Assembly: GCA_949287655.1 (NCBI GenBank)
Contig: CASEHD010000011.1
Coordinates: 1 to 64,000 of the forward strand
DNA length: 64,000 nucleotides
Direction of reading: 5' to 3'
Source of the DNA: an uncultured Christensenella sp.
GTDB lineage: Bacteria; Bacillota; Clostridia; Christensenellales; UBA3700
In this document: positions 17,576-30,700 of the stretch, one piece after another
Layout: the number at the start of each line of letters is the position of its first letter
Position numbering within the stretch: the first letter of the stretch is position 1
The notes under the pieces: model-generated
What the model was told of the DNA's origin: nothing
The model's input: the letters and a program-made list of their open reading frames with translations, nothing else
Database searches by the model: none
Translations under genes and position numbers: made by a program

Positions 17576-17979
17576 AGAAAGGGCGCGGACGCGGGATTAT
17601 GCGCAAATCCGCCTCTTAAGACCGGATAAACGCGGCGCGGAAAACCAAAAACCCGATACTTATCCGCAATTTTACGTTGAGAATATTTTTTTCGGCTGCC
17701 GGGCGCGCCGCGCGCAAAATGCCGGCTGCCGCTTTTTTATCCGCTTGAAACGCAAAAATATCGCATTTTATACCGCGGCGGTCGGCGCTTTCGGTTTGAC
17801 CTCGCCGCCGGTCGGGGGCGCCGTTTCCGCGCGGAGGTATTTTCACGCGCCCCCGGTTTAAGCGAGATTCAAATGCTCCGAAAGAGACTGTTTTTCTTTT
17901 TGCATAAGCGTTTTAAGCCGAAAACCGACTGCCGTATTGTAAATTTTTTATTAAAAATGTAAAATATCATTATCGGGTA
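17576..17979. other. gene-free spacer before the giant-protein unit
   Basis: About 400 bases with no credible gene. It is GC-rich with a 9-bp hairpin at 17813-17821/17847-17855 (CGGGGGCGC with GCGCCCCCG) that lacks a T-run, then AT-rich before the promoter. The 12-mer AGCCGAAAACCG at 17916-17927 is also present at 7155-7166, upstream of the other promoter that shares GTATTGACAGCCG. Confidence 0.6.
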
Positions 17980-18008
17980 TTGACAGCCGGGTTTCTTAGT
18001 TATATTAT
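17980..18008 (+). promoter_or_regulatory. promoter of the giant-protein unit
   Basis: TTGACA (17980-17985), 17-base spacer, TATTAT (18003-18008), about 43 bases before the first gene. It shares GTATTGACAGCCG with the promoter at 7232, which suggests co-regulation of the two units. Confidence 0.78.
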
Positions 18009-18050
18009 TATATATATAAATAAAGTCAAGACAAGGTCGGATAAGGGGAT

Positions 18051-18656
18051 ATGAAAAAAAAGACTGTCGTCACAGCTGTTATTTTCGTCATTCTTATCGC
18101 GCTGGTGGGCATCGGCGCGGCGTTTGCGTTTTTTTCCAACGAAAGCGATTCCTCTTATCTTACCGTAGACTCCAACGATCAATTCAGTATAAGCATAGGT
18201 ATCGGCGAGACCCAGGGTCAACTGGTGCCTGTAAAGGCGGTCAACGACAATACCGCGGCAGGTAATATCTCCGATTCGGACGGCGTAAGGATAGACGTGC
18301 CTTACGTTATCGGCGAGGCGGAAGAAGGCGTCACCGCGATGAAGGTCGTCGTCTATGCGTCCGGCGCGGTATGGCGCGGCGCGGACGGAGAGGAGCTTCC
18401 GGAAGAGATACAGGCTTATATGCAGGGAAAGCTGGACCTTTGTCTGTACGACGCGGACGCTCTCGGCGAGGGGGAGCAGCCTTCTTACAACTGGAGCAAC
18501 GCTTCCGCGGTCTTTAATTTTACGGACCCTACGGCGGGCGCAACGGGTACTCTTCAACTGGCGATAAGGTTCAACGTTACAGACGAGCTTCTGCCGGAAG
18601 AAATAATGAATTCCACCGTCACCGTAAGCGTGACTTCGGAGTTCGTCAGAACATAA
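18051..18656 (+). CDS. SipW-type (camelysin-like) exported protein
   Basis: A 201-residue exported protein: basic head MKKK, hydrophobic core and GAAFAFFSNES, the SipW-type cleavage region. The mature domain of about 170 residues is acidic, with NDQFSISIGIGETQG and the C-terminal strands LQLAIRFNVTDELLP and VTVSVTSEFVRT, which fit a TasA/CalY-like beta sandwich. It directly precedes the giant gene (120 bases, with a hairpin ACGGGTC/GACCCGT at 18682-18699 between them) and shares its promoter. It could be the subunit that assembles with, or exports alongside, the giant protein; this is inferred from position only. Confidence 0.72.
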   Translation: MKKKTVVTAVIFVILIALVGIGAAFAFFSNESDSSYLTVDSNDQFSISIGIGETQGQLVPVKAVNDNTAAGNISDSDGVRIDVPYVIGEAEEGVTAMKVVVYASGAVWRGADGEELPEEIQAYMQGKLDLCLYDADALGEGEQPSYNWSNASAVFNFTDPTAGATGTLQLAIRFNVTDELLPEEIMNSTVTVSVTSEFVRT

Positions 18657-18776
18657 AAACCGCGTCGGCGACGGCGCGATAACGGGTCGGGGGACCCGTC
18701 GGCAAAAGGCAAGGCTTACTCGTCGGACAACGGGCAAACATCATCGGCTTGACAACGGATAAGGAACAGGGAAATT

Positions 18777-21700
18777 ATGACAAACAATGCCGCAAAACGC
18801 AGAATATGGCTTACGGCGACGGCTGTTATTATAACGGTCGCGCTGTTGCTGTCGTGCGCTTTGGCGGCGTTTTTCTATACGCGCACGGGCGGTACGGGCG
18901 CGGGTACCGTCGCGGAAGGAGAGGGGGCGGATGAGATAAGCGCGACCCCGGTGTATTCTTACGGCAAACCTGCCGAAGAATATATAGGAGAGTATTATCC
19001 GATCACCAATTACAACGAACTTATAGGCTTCATCGGCGGTACGACAACGACTTTATCATACGGCAAGCTGATGAATAATATCACGATAGGAAGCGGAAGA
19101 GACTATACTCCTTCTACGGGACTTGTGCTTGCCGCAGGCAGAACTCTGGACGGCAACGGATTCACGATAGAAGCAAATCACGATCCTCATTCAAACCCGA
19201 TAAATGCAAGTTACAGCGGCAACGGAGCGACGGTCGGCTCTGACAAATCCACGATAAGCGACTGGTTTTCTTACGCCAAGAGGGGAAACGATTCTACCGC
19301 CACGGTTGCAGGCAATACCACCGTGGGCGTCAGCGATATAGTTGCGGTCAACTACGGCACTATCAAAAATCTGACCGTTACGGTTGGAGGCTCGGTTGAG
19401 AGAGTTTATATCGCTCCTGCAGACAACAACAACAACGTAAGCATGGGCGTCATCGCCGGAATAAACGCGGCGACGGGCGTGATAAGCAACTGCAAAGTCG
19501 AGGTCAATCAATACTACGGCTTTGTCGGCAGTTACTACTACGTACAGAGAATATACACCTGGATTCCTGCCGGATACAGGTTCGACAAAGGTGCTATTTC
19601 CACACAGGGTCTCGTCAGCGTGGGCGGCGTATCGGGATCAAACCTCGGCGTCATAGCGGACACGCAGGTCTCGATCAACAATAAGCTGGGCGCATTTAGA
19701 GAGTACATGAATTTCAGAGGAGAGGAAGTTCCCAACGATAGCATAGGCACGGGCGCGGTTGGCGGCGTGACGGGTATAAACGACGGAGGCACGATAAGCG
19801 GAATTGATCTCAATATTTCTGCTAACGGTAGGGTGAACAACGACTCGTGGCATACTTCGACAAGCTATACCGGAGGGATAGTCGGACTTGCAAATCTGAC
19901 GTCTTCCACTCAGACTTTCGACGTGAACGGCAGCGGTAAGTCGGTCAAGGCAGGCAAGGTACAGAACATATCTCTCAATATCGACAGTTCTGCGGCTGCG
20001 GTATCGGAAGCGCATTATTATAGCGGCGGCAGGAACGACTCGGGTTCTATCAATTCTGATTCTTACGCCGCTACCGGGAATTGGACGGGAGTTATAACGG
20101 GCATGGCGGCGACCGAAGGTTCCGAGCTCGCGCAAGGCATAAACGTATACGATTCCACATACGCTAGCCGCGGTTATTTCAGAAATTATGCTGCGTCCGA
20201 ACTCAACACGACGCTTGCTTTTTCCAGCTCGGATATGCCGCTCCTCGGCAAAGGCAGCAGTATCAAAGCGTCTGTAAACCACTTTACGTTCAATGCGTAT
20301 CTCGCCGGCGCGACGGCATACGGGAACACTGCGACGGCAGCGGAACTTCTCGGCAGTAATTACAGTTGGGTGTGGAATACGAAAATAAGCGGTAATACCG
20401 TGCAATCGGGTCTTCTCGTAAACATGGACGTAAATACCGCATATTCCTCAACGCTCGAAGGCAACGTCCCGATTTTTTACAGGACTTACGCTCTCAACAA
20501 CGGCGTGCAGATTTATGAAGAAACAGCCGATTCGTCCGCGACCGACGGTCTTAATTACGCCGCTTGGCTTTTGGTTGATCCTGAATATTCTTCCTATAAC
20601 ATATACAGCGAATACAAATTGGTGAATTTCGTAAGCGCAACGTCGCTGAACAGATTCACCGCTGAAAATCCTTCCGGGAACGAAGGATATGCTTACGCGC
20701 ATAAAGTTTACCTGACCCAGGCGTTCACTCTCGACAACTCCGTAAATGCCGCGCGCGTTCTGCAAAATTGGAAAACCATAGACGGCGGACTCAATCAGAT
20801 CACCGTAACGGGTCTTAACAATACCGCGGTCAGCGTCGACGGAATAAACGCTTTAAGCGATTTTATAGCGGTAAACAGAGGTACGATAGTAAATCTCAGC
20901 ATAGCTTATTCGGTCGCGCGCGGCGCGATCTCCGCGAGCGGCGATACCGCGTACGGTTTCGTCGCCGGCGTGAACTACGGCACGATAGCTCCCGCGACTA
21001 TATCGACAAGCGCGGTTGAGCTTTCCGGCAACAGTCCGACGTCTCTGCTTTATCTGGGCGGCGCGGTCGGTTACAACTGCGGAAGCATGTCGGGCATAAC
21101 TCAGACCGTGGCGGGGAATATGACGATATCCGGCAGCGCGAAACAGGCGTTCCTCGGCGGCGTTATCGGCGTGAATACCGGCGCGGGCGCTTTGCAGACG
21201 GCGGTGCTGAACGGCAGTTACGACGCGACGGTGCAGGCGACGGCGGGGTCGACTTACGGCAACTACGTCGGCGGCTTTATCGGCGCGGGCGTAAACAGCG
21301 GATCGGTTTCCACGCAGGGCAACGTTCTGACCCTTACCCAGACGCAGGAGGATCCTTTCGGCGACTGGCTGTATGCGGGTAAGCAGAGAATTCAGCCTGA
21401 TGAAAATTCGTATACGGGTCTGTTTGCGGGACTTATCACATCAAGTCCGTCTTATAACGCTGTCTCCAATCCTTACATAAACGGTCTCGTCGCGGCTGCG
21501 CCCGATCTTGACGAAGCGGTCGGTTGGTTCAGTCCTGTAAAGGGAGTTATGACCCTTGCGGGTTACGCGGCAGGTACTACGGGCGCAAGCGGAAAGTATG
21601 TGGCTTCCGATCTCATAAGAGGTCAGGTCTATACGGTTCAGGACGCGTCCGACGCTTTCGTTTCAAAGATCCTTACTGACGTCTACTGGGCGCCGACGAC

Positions 21701-24700
21701 AAATATTTACAGATTTACAGTCACAAGCCGTGCGTACAACACCAACTGGGCGCTTACGCCTTACGACTCCGGTTATCGGAATTTCGTGAATTACGGCTCG
21801 CCGTTGAATTCCGGCGAAACATTTGATACGGCGTGGACTTACGAAAACAACAACAACGGCAGTTACGCTTATACTTTCGACGCGGGACTTTACGTGCAGA
21901 ACAACGACGCGTCGTCCAACCCCGACTATCTCGCGCCCGTAGTGGGCGTTGAACTGATATACAGAATGAACCTGCAAAGCGGTGTGTCCGCAGGCGATAC
22001 GACCAACGCGGACGACGCGCTGACCCTTTTCCTGAGCGGAGAGTCCGCGGGATTCGAACATATGAATCCGAACAACGGATATAAGGCTTTGTGCGCGGGC
22101 GCGAGCGGCGCGTACGGCGACAACAGCGGCGACCCGTGGATGGTGAACGGAGGCAGGAACATCGTGTTCGACAAGCCTTACGGACTCGACGGCAGTCACA
22201 ACGGAGGAATGTCGGTAAGCATTACCGGCGACGCGACCTCTTACGCGCAGGTATGGGACGAAGAAAGTCAGAGTTACGTTGCCGCGGAATTCATCGCGGT
22301 CAACAACTCGTCGATAAACGCTCTCAAAGTCACCGTAAACGGAAACAAGACTTATTCGTCGGCGGACGGACTTGTATATTCGCATCTCGTCGGCGTAAAC
22401 AACGGCACGATCTCGACGTGTACGGTTACGGTAAACGGCAACGTTTCGCTTTCGACTGCCGGGGCGGCGGTCTACGGCTCGCTGGTCGGCATAAACAACG
22501 GCACGGTATCTACGTCGTCCGCGACTTTGAGCGGCAGCGTCGGCATATCGGGCGGCGGAATAAGCTATGCGGGCGGCGCGGTCGGTATCAACAGGGGAGT
22601 TGCGGACGGTACGGTCGTCAATTTCGACGGCGGCGCGATTTCTCTTACCAATTCGGGCGGCGTTTTTGCGGCGCTGGGCGGCGTTATCGGTTTGCAGGAT
22701 TCCGCAAGCCTTTCCGACGTGCAGGCGGCGGGCTACGGCGCGACGCTTACGGTCGGGAACCTCGGCGCGGCGGGCGGCGTTATCGGCGCGGCCAACGCCG
22801 GAAGCAACGGTACGGCGGTCGTTGCCGGCATGGTCAGCGCGGCGCAGACGACGCTTGCAAATATTTCCAACGCCGTTTACGGAATGGAACTCAACGCGGA
22901 CAGCGGATACAAAGGACTGATCGCGGGATCGCTGGGCGAAAGTTCCGTAAGAGACGGCGCGCTTTCCGGCGTTGCGGCGTTCTATCCGGACGAGGTAGCG
23001 GCTTACGCGGTGCCGTGGACGACGACCGCGACCGGTGCGATCTCAATGTACGGTTACGGCAGCGAGGATCCTCTCGAAGGCATACTCTTCAAGATAAGCG
23101 ATTACAGCGACGACGGAGGCGCGGAGTATCTGACCGACCGCACTATAAGCGTAAACGGCGCGGCTAAGTCGTTCACGTTCGACATATCTCAGATAGCGGG
23201 GCTTACGGCTTCGTCGCTGACCTTTGCCGCGAAATATTATTATTATGATTCCGAAGGCGCGCTGACTAACGACGCGACTTATACGGGCGTTCCTTCTCTC
23301 GGCGGCGCCGTCTGCACGACGGCGATAAACGGGACTTACGCAAACAGCGCTTCTTACGTTCCGACTCTCGACGTGCTGATAGATTATGCGGTCACGCTGA
23401 ATAACGGCGAAAATCAGCAGCTCGTCGACTTTATGAGGGGGGCGAGCGACGCAGGATTTGATTCTTACGCGGGTGCGAGAAAGGCGAATATAGTCGCTTC
23501 CGCGGCGTTTACTCTTGACTCAAACACCGCCGCGCTGCGCGGCACGACGTCGGGTAAGGGTAAAGAGCTGTCGGGACAGGGTAACACGATCAATATTTCG
23601 GGCACGCTTCCGACCGCGACTTACGACGGCGAGACCGTCGCCGGCGGCTTCTTCGCGGTGAATAAGGTGAAGATATCGGGCGTAAGCGTCGCGACGACCT
23701 CAGATCTGCGCCCGAGCGGTTATGCGTTCGGTCTGCTTGCCGGAGTAAACGAAGGAGAGCTGACCGACGTAGAGGCAAGCTTTACGCAGAGCTTAAACGC
23801 GAGCGTAAACGTCCTTGGCGGACTTATCGGTCTGAACAAAGGAATTATCGACGGCGCGACCGTCACTATGAACGGCGTAAGCGCGTCGTACGGCGACAAG
23901 ATCGCGTTCGGATCTGTCGCGGGCGTAAATACCGCGGCGGTATCTTCATCGACGGCGACGCTCGCCGGCACTTATACGCTGACTTCCGCAAGCATTTATT
24001 CGGGCGCGGCGATAGGCGAAAACAGCGCGTCGCTCAGCGACGTGACGGTCACGTTCGCAGACGCGGCTCTCACCGCCAACCCGACCTCTGCGGCTTATGC
24101 GGGCGGCGTGGTCGGCATGCAGAGCGGAGGGTCTCTTACCGACGTCGGTACGGCGGGCGGCTCGCTGAAAATGTCTGTCACTTCCGGCAGCGGTTACGTC
24201 GGCGGCATAGTCGGTATAATCAACACGGGCGCAGGCGAACAGACGGTGGCGGGGCAGAGCCTTTCCGCCTCGTCGATGAGCGGAGTTTACGCGGGCGTTT
24301 ACACTTCCGCGATATACGGAACGGTATTTAAAGGACTTATCGCCGGCGCGGTCGGCAGTATCGCGAGCGGCAGCATACAGGGCGCGACGGCGCACTATTA
24401 CGAAAACGGTTACACGCCGGGAGACTTCACGATCCCGTGGTTCGCTGCAGAAGAGGGAGTCGTCTCCATGTACGGCTTCAACGCTGCGAACGCGGATACG
24501 ACTTATGCGGTCGGCATGCTTTTCAAAATGAGCGATTACAGCGACGACGGCGCGGCGGATTTCGTGAAGGGCAGGACCCTTTCGGGCAGCGCGGGAGCGG
24601 CGCAGATCTATTTCCCGATCTCTGATTTCGGCGGAGCGAACGATCTGTCGATAGCGGTGAATTACGTCAGCTGGCAGGGCGGAGAAAAGAATGTAGCCGA

Positions 24701-27700
24701 AGTCGCGACGCTTACACCGACTGCGGACGTCTCTTACAGCGAAAGCAGAGTCAACGGCGGCGGCGACTTTGTGCCGACGATAGACTTTTTCGCCTCGTAT
24801 TCGGTCGACATAACCGCGGGCACAGAAGGAGACTGGCAGAACGCCGAGGGCATAGCGAACAGCTTGTTGTTCTGCTTTATAGACGGCGTGGGCGAAAATC
24901 AGCTTTACGCGGGCGCGCAGGTCGGCAACGTCACGGAAGACATACTTGTCGACAAGCCGATGAACGGCTACGTGACGATGTGCGAGGGCAAGACCTTGCA
25001 AGGCAACGGACACACTTTGAATATGAGCTGGGTCGGAGATACGACAAACGGCAATTTCGTGTTGCAGCAAAACGACAGGGAAAAGGACGACGCGGAGGCG
25101 ATCACCAGCTCCGGAGGCGGCTACGTTCAGGTAGATGCGGGCGGCGGAACGACAGGCGCGATCGGCGGACTTATCGCGGTCAACTACGGCAACGTAAACG
25201 GTTTCAACGTCGTCCACGAGAACAACTCTGCGACGACGGCGGGATATGCGTTCATCGCGGCGGCTGACGCTGCGGCGGGCGTGCTCGTCGGCGTGAACTT
25301 CGGCACGGTCGAAAACGTGACTTACGACGATTCCACTTCGGGCAGCATGGTCAAGTTGTTCGGGCAGGGCGGCTCCGACGTGATATTCGGCGGCATAGTC
25401 GGCGTAAACGCGGGCAACGTTTCCAACCTGAAGCTCAACGGGCGCAGCGCGGTCACCGTCGACGGAGACGGGGACGCGGTTTACGGCGGCGTGCTGGGCG
25501 CGAACTACGGCGCCGCGGAAAATATCGTGCTGAGCGATTCCGGCAGGAACTCGATCGGACAGGTAGGAACGGGCGTTTACGGCGGCGCGGTCGGCGCGAA
25601 CTACGGCGCGCTCAACGACGTATCCGTAACGGTGGGGACAGCGATCGCTGAGAGCGATTATCTGTCTATACTTAAAGCTACCCCCGATAACAGGAGAATA
25701 TATCTGTCGGCAGACGATTTGAGCATATGGGGCGGCGTGCTGGGATACAACTCCGGCACGGTAAACGGCGCTACTTTAATCGCCAACGTCAATTACGGTA
25801 TGGCGGCGGGCGCGGGTCATCTGTCCGCCGGCGGCGTGGTCGGTATGAACGACGGCGGGTCGCTTTCCGGTTTGAACGCGACGGGCTGGGGCGGTTTCTT
25901 CGTGGCGTCGACCGGCATTATGATGACTGAGACAAAGAGCGTGTTTGTCGGCGGTCTCGTCGGCTCGATGAACGCGGACGGCGCTTCGCAGATAGGATTT
26001 ATAAGTTTTGAAAACAATACGGCGAGAAAGGCGACCCTGACAGACGGCGTGTTCGCGCTGAGCGGCGGCATGGTCACGATGAACAGCTATTCGGTCGGCA
26101 TGACCAGGTACGGTTACGTGACGGGCGCGCTGGCGGCGACGTATGCGGATATTCCCGAAGGCGCGGTGGCGAATACGTTCTGGTTTATCCCCGATAAGCT
26201 CAAGAGCGTGGAAGGAGACGACGCGGAAGTTCTGCCGGCGTTCCACGGCGGCAACGCTGCTTATCCGACCTACATAAGCGTGTTCGGTATGGCTCCGTCC
26301 GACTGGCTGTCGAACGGCATTACGGACAATAAAGCGGAATTTGCGGTGAACAGCTACGGCTTCAACCTCGTCGACTCCGACGACAACCCGATAAACTACC
26401 TGACGATGGACGCGACGATAACCTCGGGAGTGCTTACCCTCACCGTACACAAGCCGTCCGGAGAGATGTTTATCTCTACGCCCGATTTCAACAGTACGGT
26501 TACCGGCAGCGGAGGCACCGGCACGGGCAGCGTCGGTACGGGCGGCGGGTCGGCTCAGACTCTGACGTTGTCCAACGCCGGCAATAAAGGCATAGGTTAC
26601 GTCACCTTCTCGTTTGAATCCGGCGTTTACGCGTTGACGGACAGCGATTATTCGGAATTCACGCAATATATGATAATAAGCTTCCTCAGCACAAAGCCTT
26701 TCGGTACGGTAACGGGAAGCGGCGTCGGCAATTATTACACGTACTCTACGGTCGACGGCGAGGTCTCGCGTTCGATAGGCGATTCTGTCTATCGCGCATA
26801 CCAGGTCTGGTCGGGCGCGACGGAAATGAGGATACAGGGCAGCAACAAGACGGTTGAGATCACCGCCGTGCCGTCGGAGCCGCTTGTACTCGGCGCGGGC
26901 AAGACATTCAACGGCGGGCAGGACAACGGCAACAGGATATCGGTCGTCTCTCCGTTTGAGAACAATATAGTGGAATACACGTTCGGCGGCGACCTCGAAG
27001 GGGTAAAACAGAAATACCTCGTCGTCAGCGAATTCATCGCGGTCAACTACGGTACGTTCACCAACGCGAACGTTTCGATCCCGGGCACGGACGGCAACAA
27101 CAATATCACAAAGAACGCCAGCGCAGTCCTCGCATATTCGGGCGCGAGCACGACAGATCTGACCGGCTTTATATTCGGTCTGCTCGTCGGCGTGAACGAA
27201 GGAGAGGTCTCGCAACTGGGCGGTTACAGCTTCGACAGGACGATAGAGCTCAACTGCGACGTCGGAACGAATAAGTATAATTCGATATTCGGCGGCATGG
27301 TCGGCGCGCAGTCGGGCGCGAACGCGGTCATCGACGAGATCGGCGATATCACGTTCGGTACGGATACGGCGGGGGGCGGCATCACGATGAGCGGCTCCGC
27401 GAACCTTATCGCGGCGGGCGGCGTGGTCGGTATAGCCATCGAAGGAAAGATAAGCAACTTCAAGGTAAATCTTAAATCGGAAAGCTCGATCACGATCGAC
27501 GCTTCGCACAATACGGCTGCGGTCGGCGGTGTGGTCGGAGATCTGCGCGGGCAGCTTTCGGACGTTATTTTCGAATCGGAATACAGATCTGAGATGAAGA
27601 TATCCGGCACCAACGCGAACGGCGTCGCGGCTCTCGCGAACATGGTCGGCGTGATCAACTCTTTCAGCCCGACTTCGCTCGCTTCGATAGAGCGCGTTAA

Positions 27701-30700
27701 AGTCATCGGCGTAGGCTATCTGTACAACGGCATAAACGAAGACGGCACCGTCACGACGTCGTCGATAAATCTTTATACTGCCGGCGTCGTGGCTTTGGGC
27801 GCCAACTACGGCAACGTGGACGCGGACAGCGTAGCAGCCATGCCGGAAGGAGAACTGAAGAACAAGGCGCAGCAGGTCGTCAACGCGTACGGCGCGATAC
27901 TGCCGGCTAAGCTGGACAGCGTGTACGTCGACTTCCAGGGCTACGTCAGGGCTAAGGCGAACACCAACGTCGGTCTTATCGCGGCGCGCCTTCTGAACGG
28001 AGTGACCGCGAGTGTAGACGCAGACGGCAACGCAAGCAACGCTGCCTCCAACGTAAATACCGATTATATCAAGAATCTCGTCTGGCAGGTGGATTATGAG
28101 GGCGACAGCAATTGGACGAACAGCGCGAATTACGCTGATTATACTGAGACTTTGGGTTCCAACACGGCGGTTGCGATACTCGGTTACGCGCCCGTGACGA
28201 TAGATTCGACCAATCCCGACCTGCGCGGCGCGGGTATGAGACTGTGGCTGACCAACAACCTGTACGACGCAAGGAGTTCGGTCGCCGATATGGTCGTCAC
28301 CTGGACGTCCAACGGCAATCTGAACGCGGCGGTGACCACCAACATGGCATGGCAGAGCCTTGCCGTTTCGTCGGTGTATTACGACGAAAGCGGCGCGGAT
28401 CTCGCTTCCAGATTCCGGACGATACAGACATATTCGACGTACGGGGCGGCGGCGCAGCTTACCGTCGCTGTCAACGTTGCCGAAGCGCTGTCGAAGATAA
28501 AGAGCTCCTCGGCTGTCTTCCCCAACGGCATTTATATGCTGAGGCTGACTTTCAACGAGGTTTATATTTACAATCAGAAAGAACTCATCGCGTTCTTCTC
28601 TCTGCCGACGTCTTACGACAATCTTGAAGGCAGCGGCGGCAACCAGTATTATGCCGAAGTGGACGGCATAATCGGTTCGTGGACGGGAGAGCACGGCACG
28701 AAAGAGAGCTACAGAAACGCGGAAATAGGCATTCTCGCCAACGATATCGAAATAAATTACGGACTCGTCCGCGTTACGATGAGCCCGAATAAGATACTCG
28801 ACGGCAACGGCTATACGGTTACGTTCAACGAAAGCGGCACGCTTGCGACAAAACGCCTGACGCCGGATACGGACGATAAGAACTACAGCATCCTTATGCC
28901 TGCGGGCGTGACGGGAACGGCTTCGGAATACGATCCCAATTATAAGTACGGCAATGTTAACGCAAGCTTTGCGCGGTATGTCGGCGGAACAAACGTGCTG
29001 AACGCCACGGATATAAGCGCGCTCAATACGCTGAACAAAGTGGGTATAAGAACAGGCGGCATGTTCGTGGGCAGAAACCTCGGTACTATACAGAACGTGA
29101 ATTTTGTCGTTCCGAACAGCGTGAATATGTCCAACGAAAACTACGGTACGCTCACGCTTACGGGTATCGTATGCGCGGTAAACGCAGGAACTATCGACAA
29201 CTGCACTCTGACGGTGAACGAAGACGTAAAAGTAGGCACTTACAGATATACCAACAGCAATACCGATATCGCAAACGAGGTGGAAGACAAGTTGTCCGGA
29301 GGATCGAGACCGTGGATAAATACCGCGGCGATTTCCGGCGGATTCGCGGGTATACAGTGCGGTACGGACTCAAAACCGTCATATATCTCCAATTGTACGG
29401 TAACGCTCAGCGATGGCAGCGAGTTCAGGGCGGAATCGCAGGTTTCTTCGTTCTATTGGCTCAGCAGACAGGATAACGTTTACGCTTATGCGGGCGGCGT
29501 CGTAGGCTGGCTGACGAGTGACAGCACGATCTACAACGTTACTATAAACGGCAGCGGTACGATGACCGCGTGGGGCGAGCTCAATATGGGTGGCAGCGGA
29601 AGCGGCTTCAGCAGCGGCAGAAAGGTCACCAGCGCGGGCGCGATAGTAGGGCTCAACTCAGATCACCTGAATTATTCAATAAGCCAGAACGACGGCGAGT
29701 ACGGCTTGATAGACGGCGTTATCTGCAACTGGAACGGCGCGACATATTATCTCACGACTTCCGGCGACAACATCTACCAGTCGGGCAGAATGAATTACTA
29801 TATGGGCGCGCAGCTCGTCGGTATCGCGGAACAGGGCACTCTCAACAACATCTATTTCATGTACGGTATCGACAATTACAAGACCTTCCATCAGGATAAC
29901 TGGTATTACGGCGACAACGTCGCGGCGAGAAAGGCGAGCGCGGATTTTGCCGACAAATACGAGTATATAGTTTCAAGATCCGTAGAGTTGCTGTCGCGCA
30001 GCAAGGAAGAATTCGCATACGATCAGATATATGCGGTCGCAAACGACGGCGCTTCGTCGAGTATAACGCTCGTAGCTTACAGGAACAACGGCAACGCAGA
30101 CGACGTCATCGTCAACAGAGGCGATACCGCGTACGGCAACGGACTGATAGAATTCACTTTCGACAACTACGCGAATTATCAGGATCAGATCGACAGCAGC
30201 GATTTCGGCGGTACGGGCTTCTCGATATACGTTTCGCCGGCGGCGAACACGTTTAACGCGGCAAACTCCTATTTTACGAGGATAACCGCGACTCTCGACA
30301 GCGGCGGCGACAAGAATAAAGACTATGTCGGCGCGCGCGCGGCAGCGATGATCACCGGCAACAATACCACGGACTGGAACCGGACGTTCAAACCCAACAA
30401 CGTATATATCTACGAGGTCGGATTCGGCAGCGACGACGGCGTTGAGCTGGATATGAACGACCCGGACGCAAGCGCGTATCTGTCTTTCCAGACAAAGAGC
30501 ATTACGTCTGACGTTGCCGTCAACATATCGCTCAAGACAGACAACATGGGCGCGCAGTTCGTATGGTCGATAACGGAGACGTGGATGTTGAGCGACGACC
30601 CGTTGCCGCAGGTAAATCAGCTTACTTATTACGACAACGTGACTTCGCTTGAACAGGCGAAGCAGAACAATACTTTCAACAGAATTTTCGATCGCGAAAA

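Noticed and set aside
25776-28694. A 972-codon minus-strand frame inside the giant gene
   Set aside because: Arg/Val/His-rich product typical of the complement of a repeat-rich gene; the plus-strand frame shows regular domain repeats.
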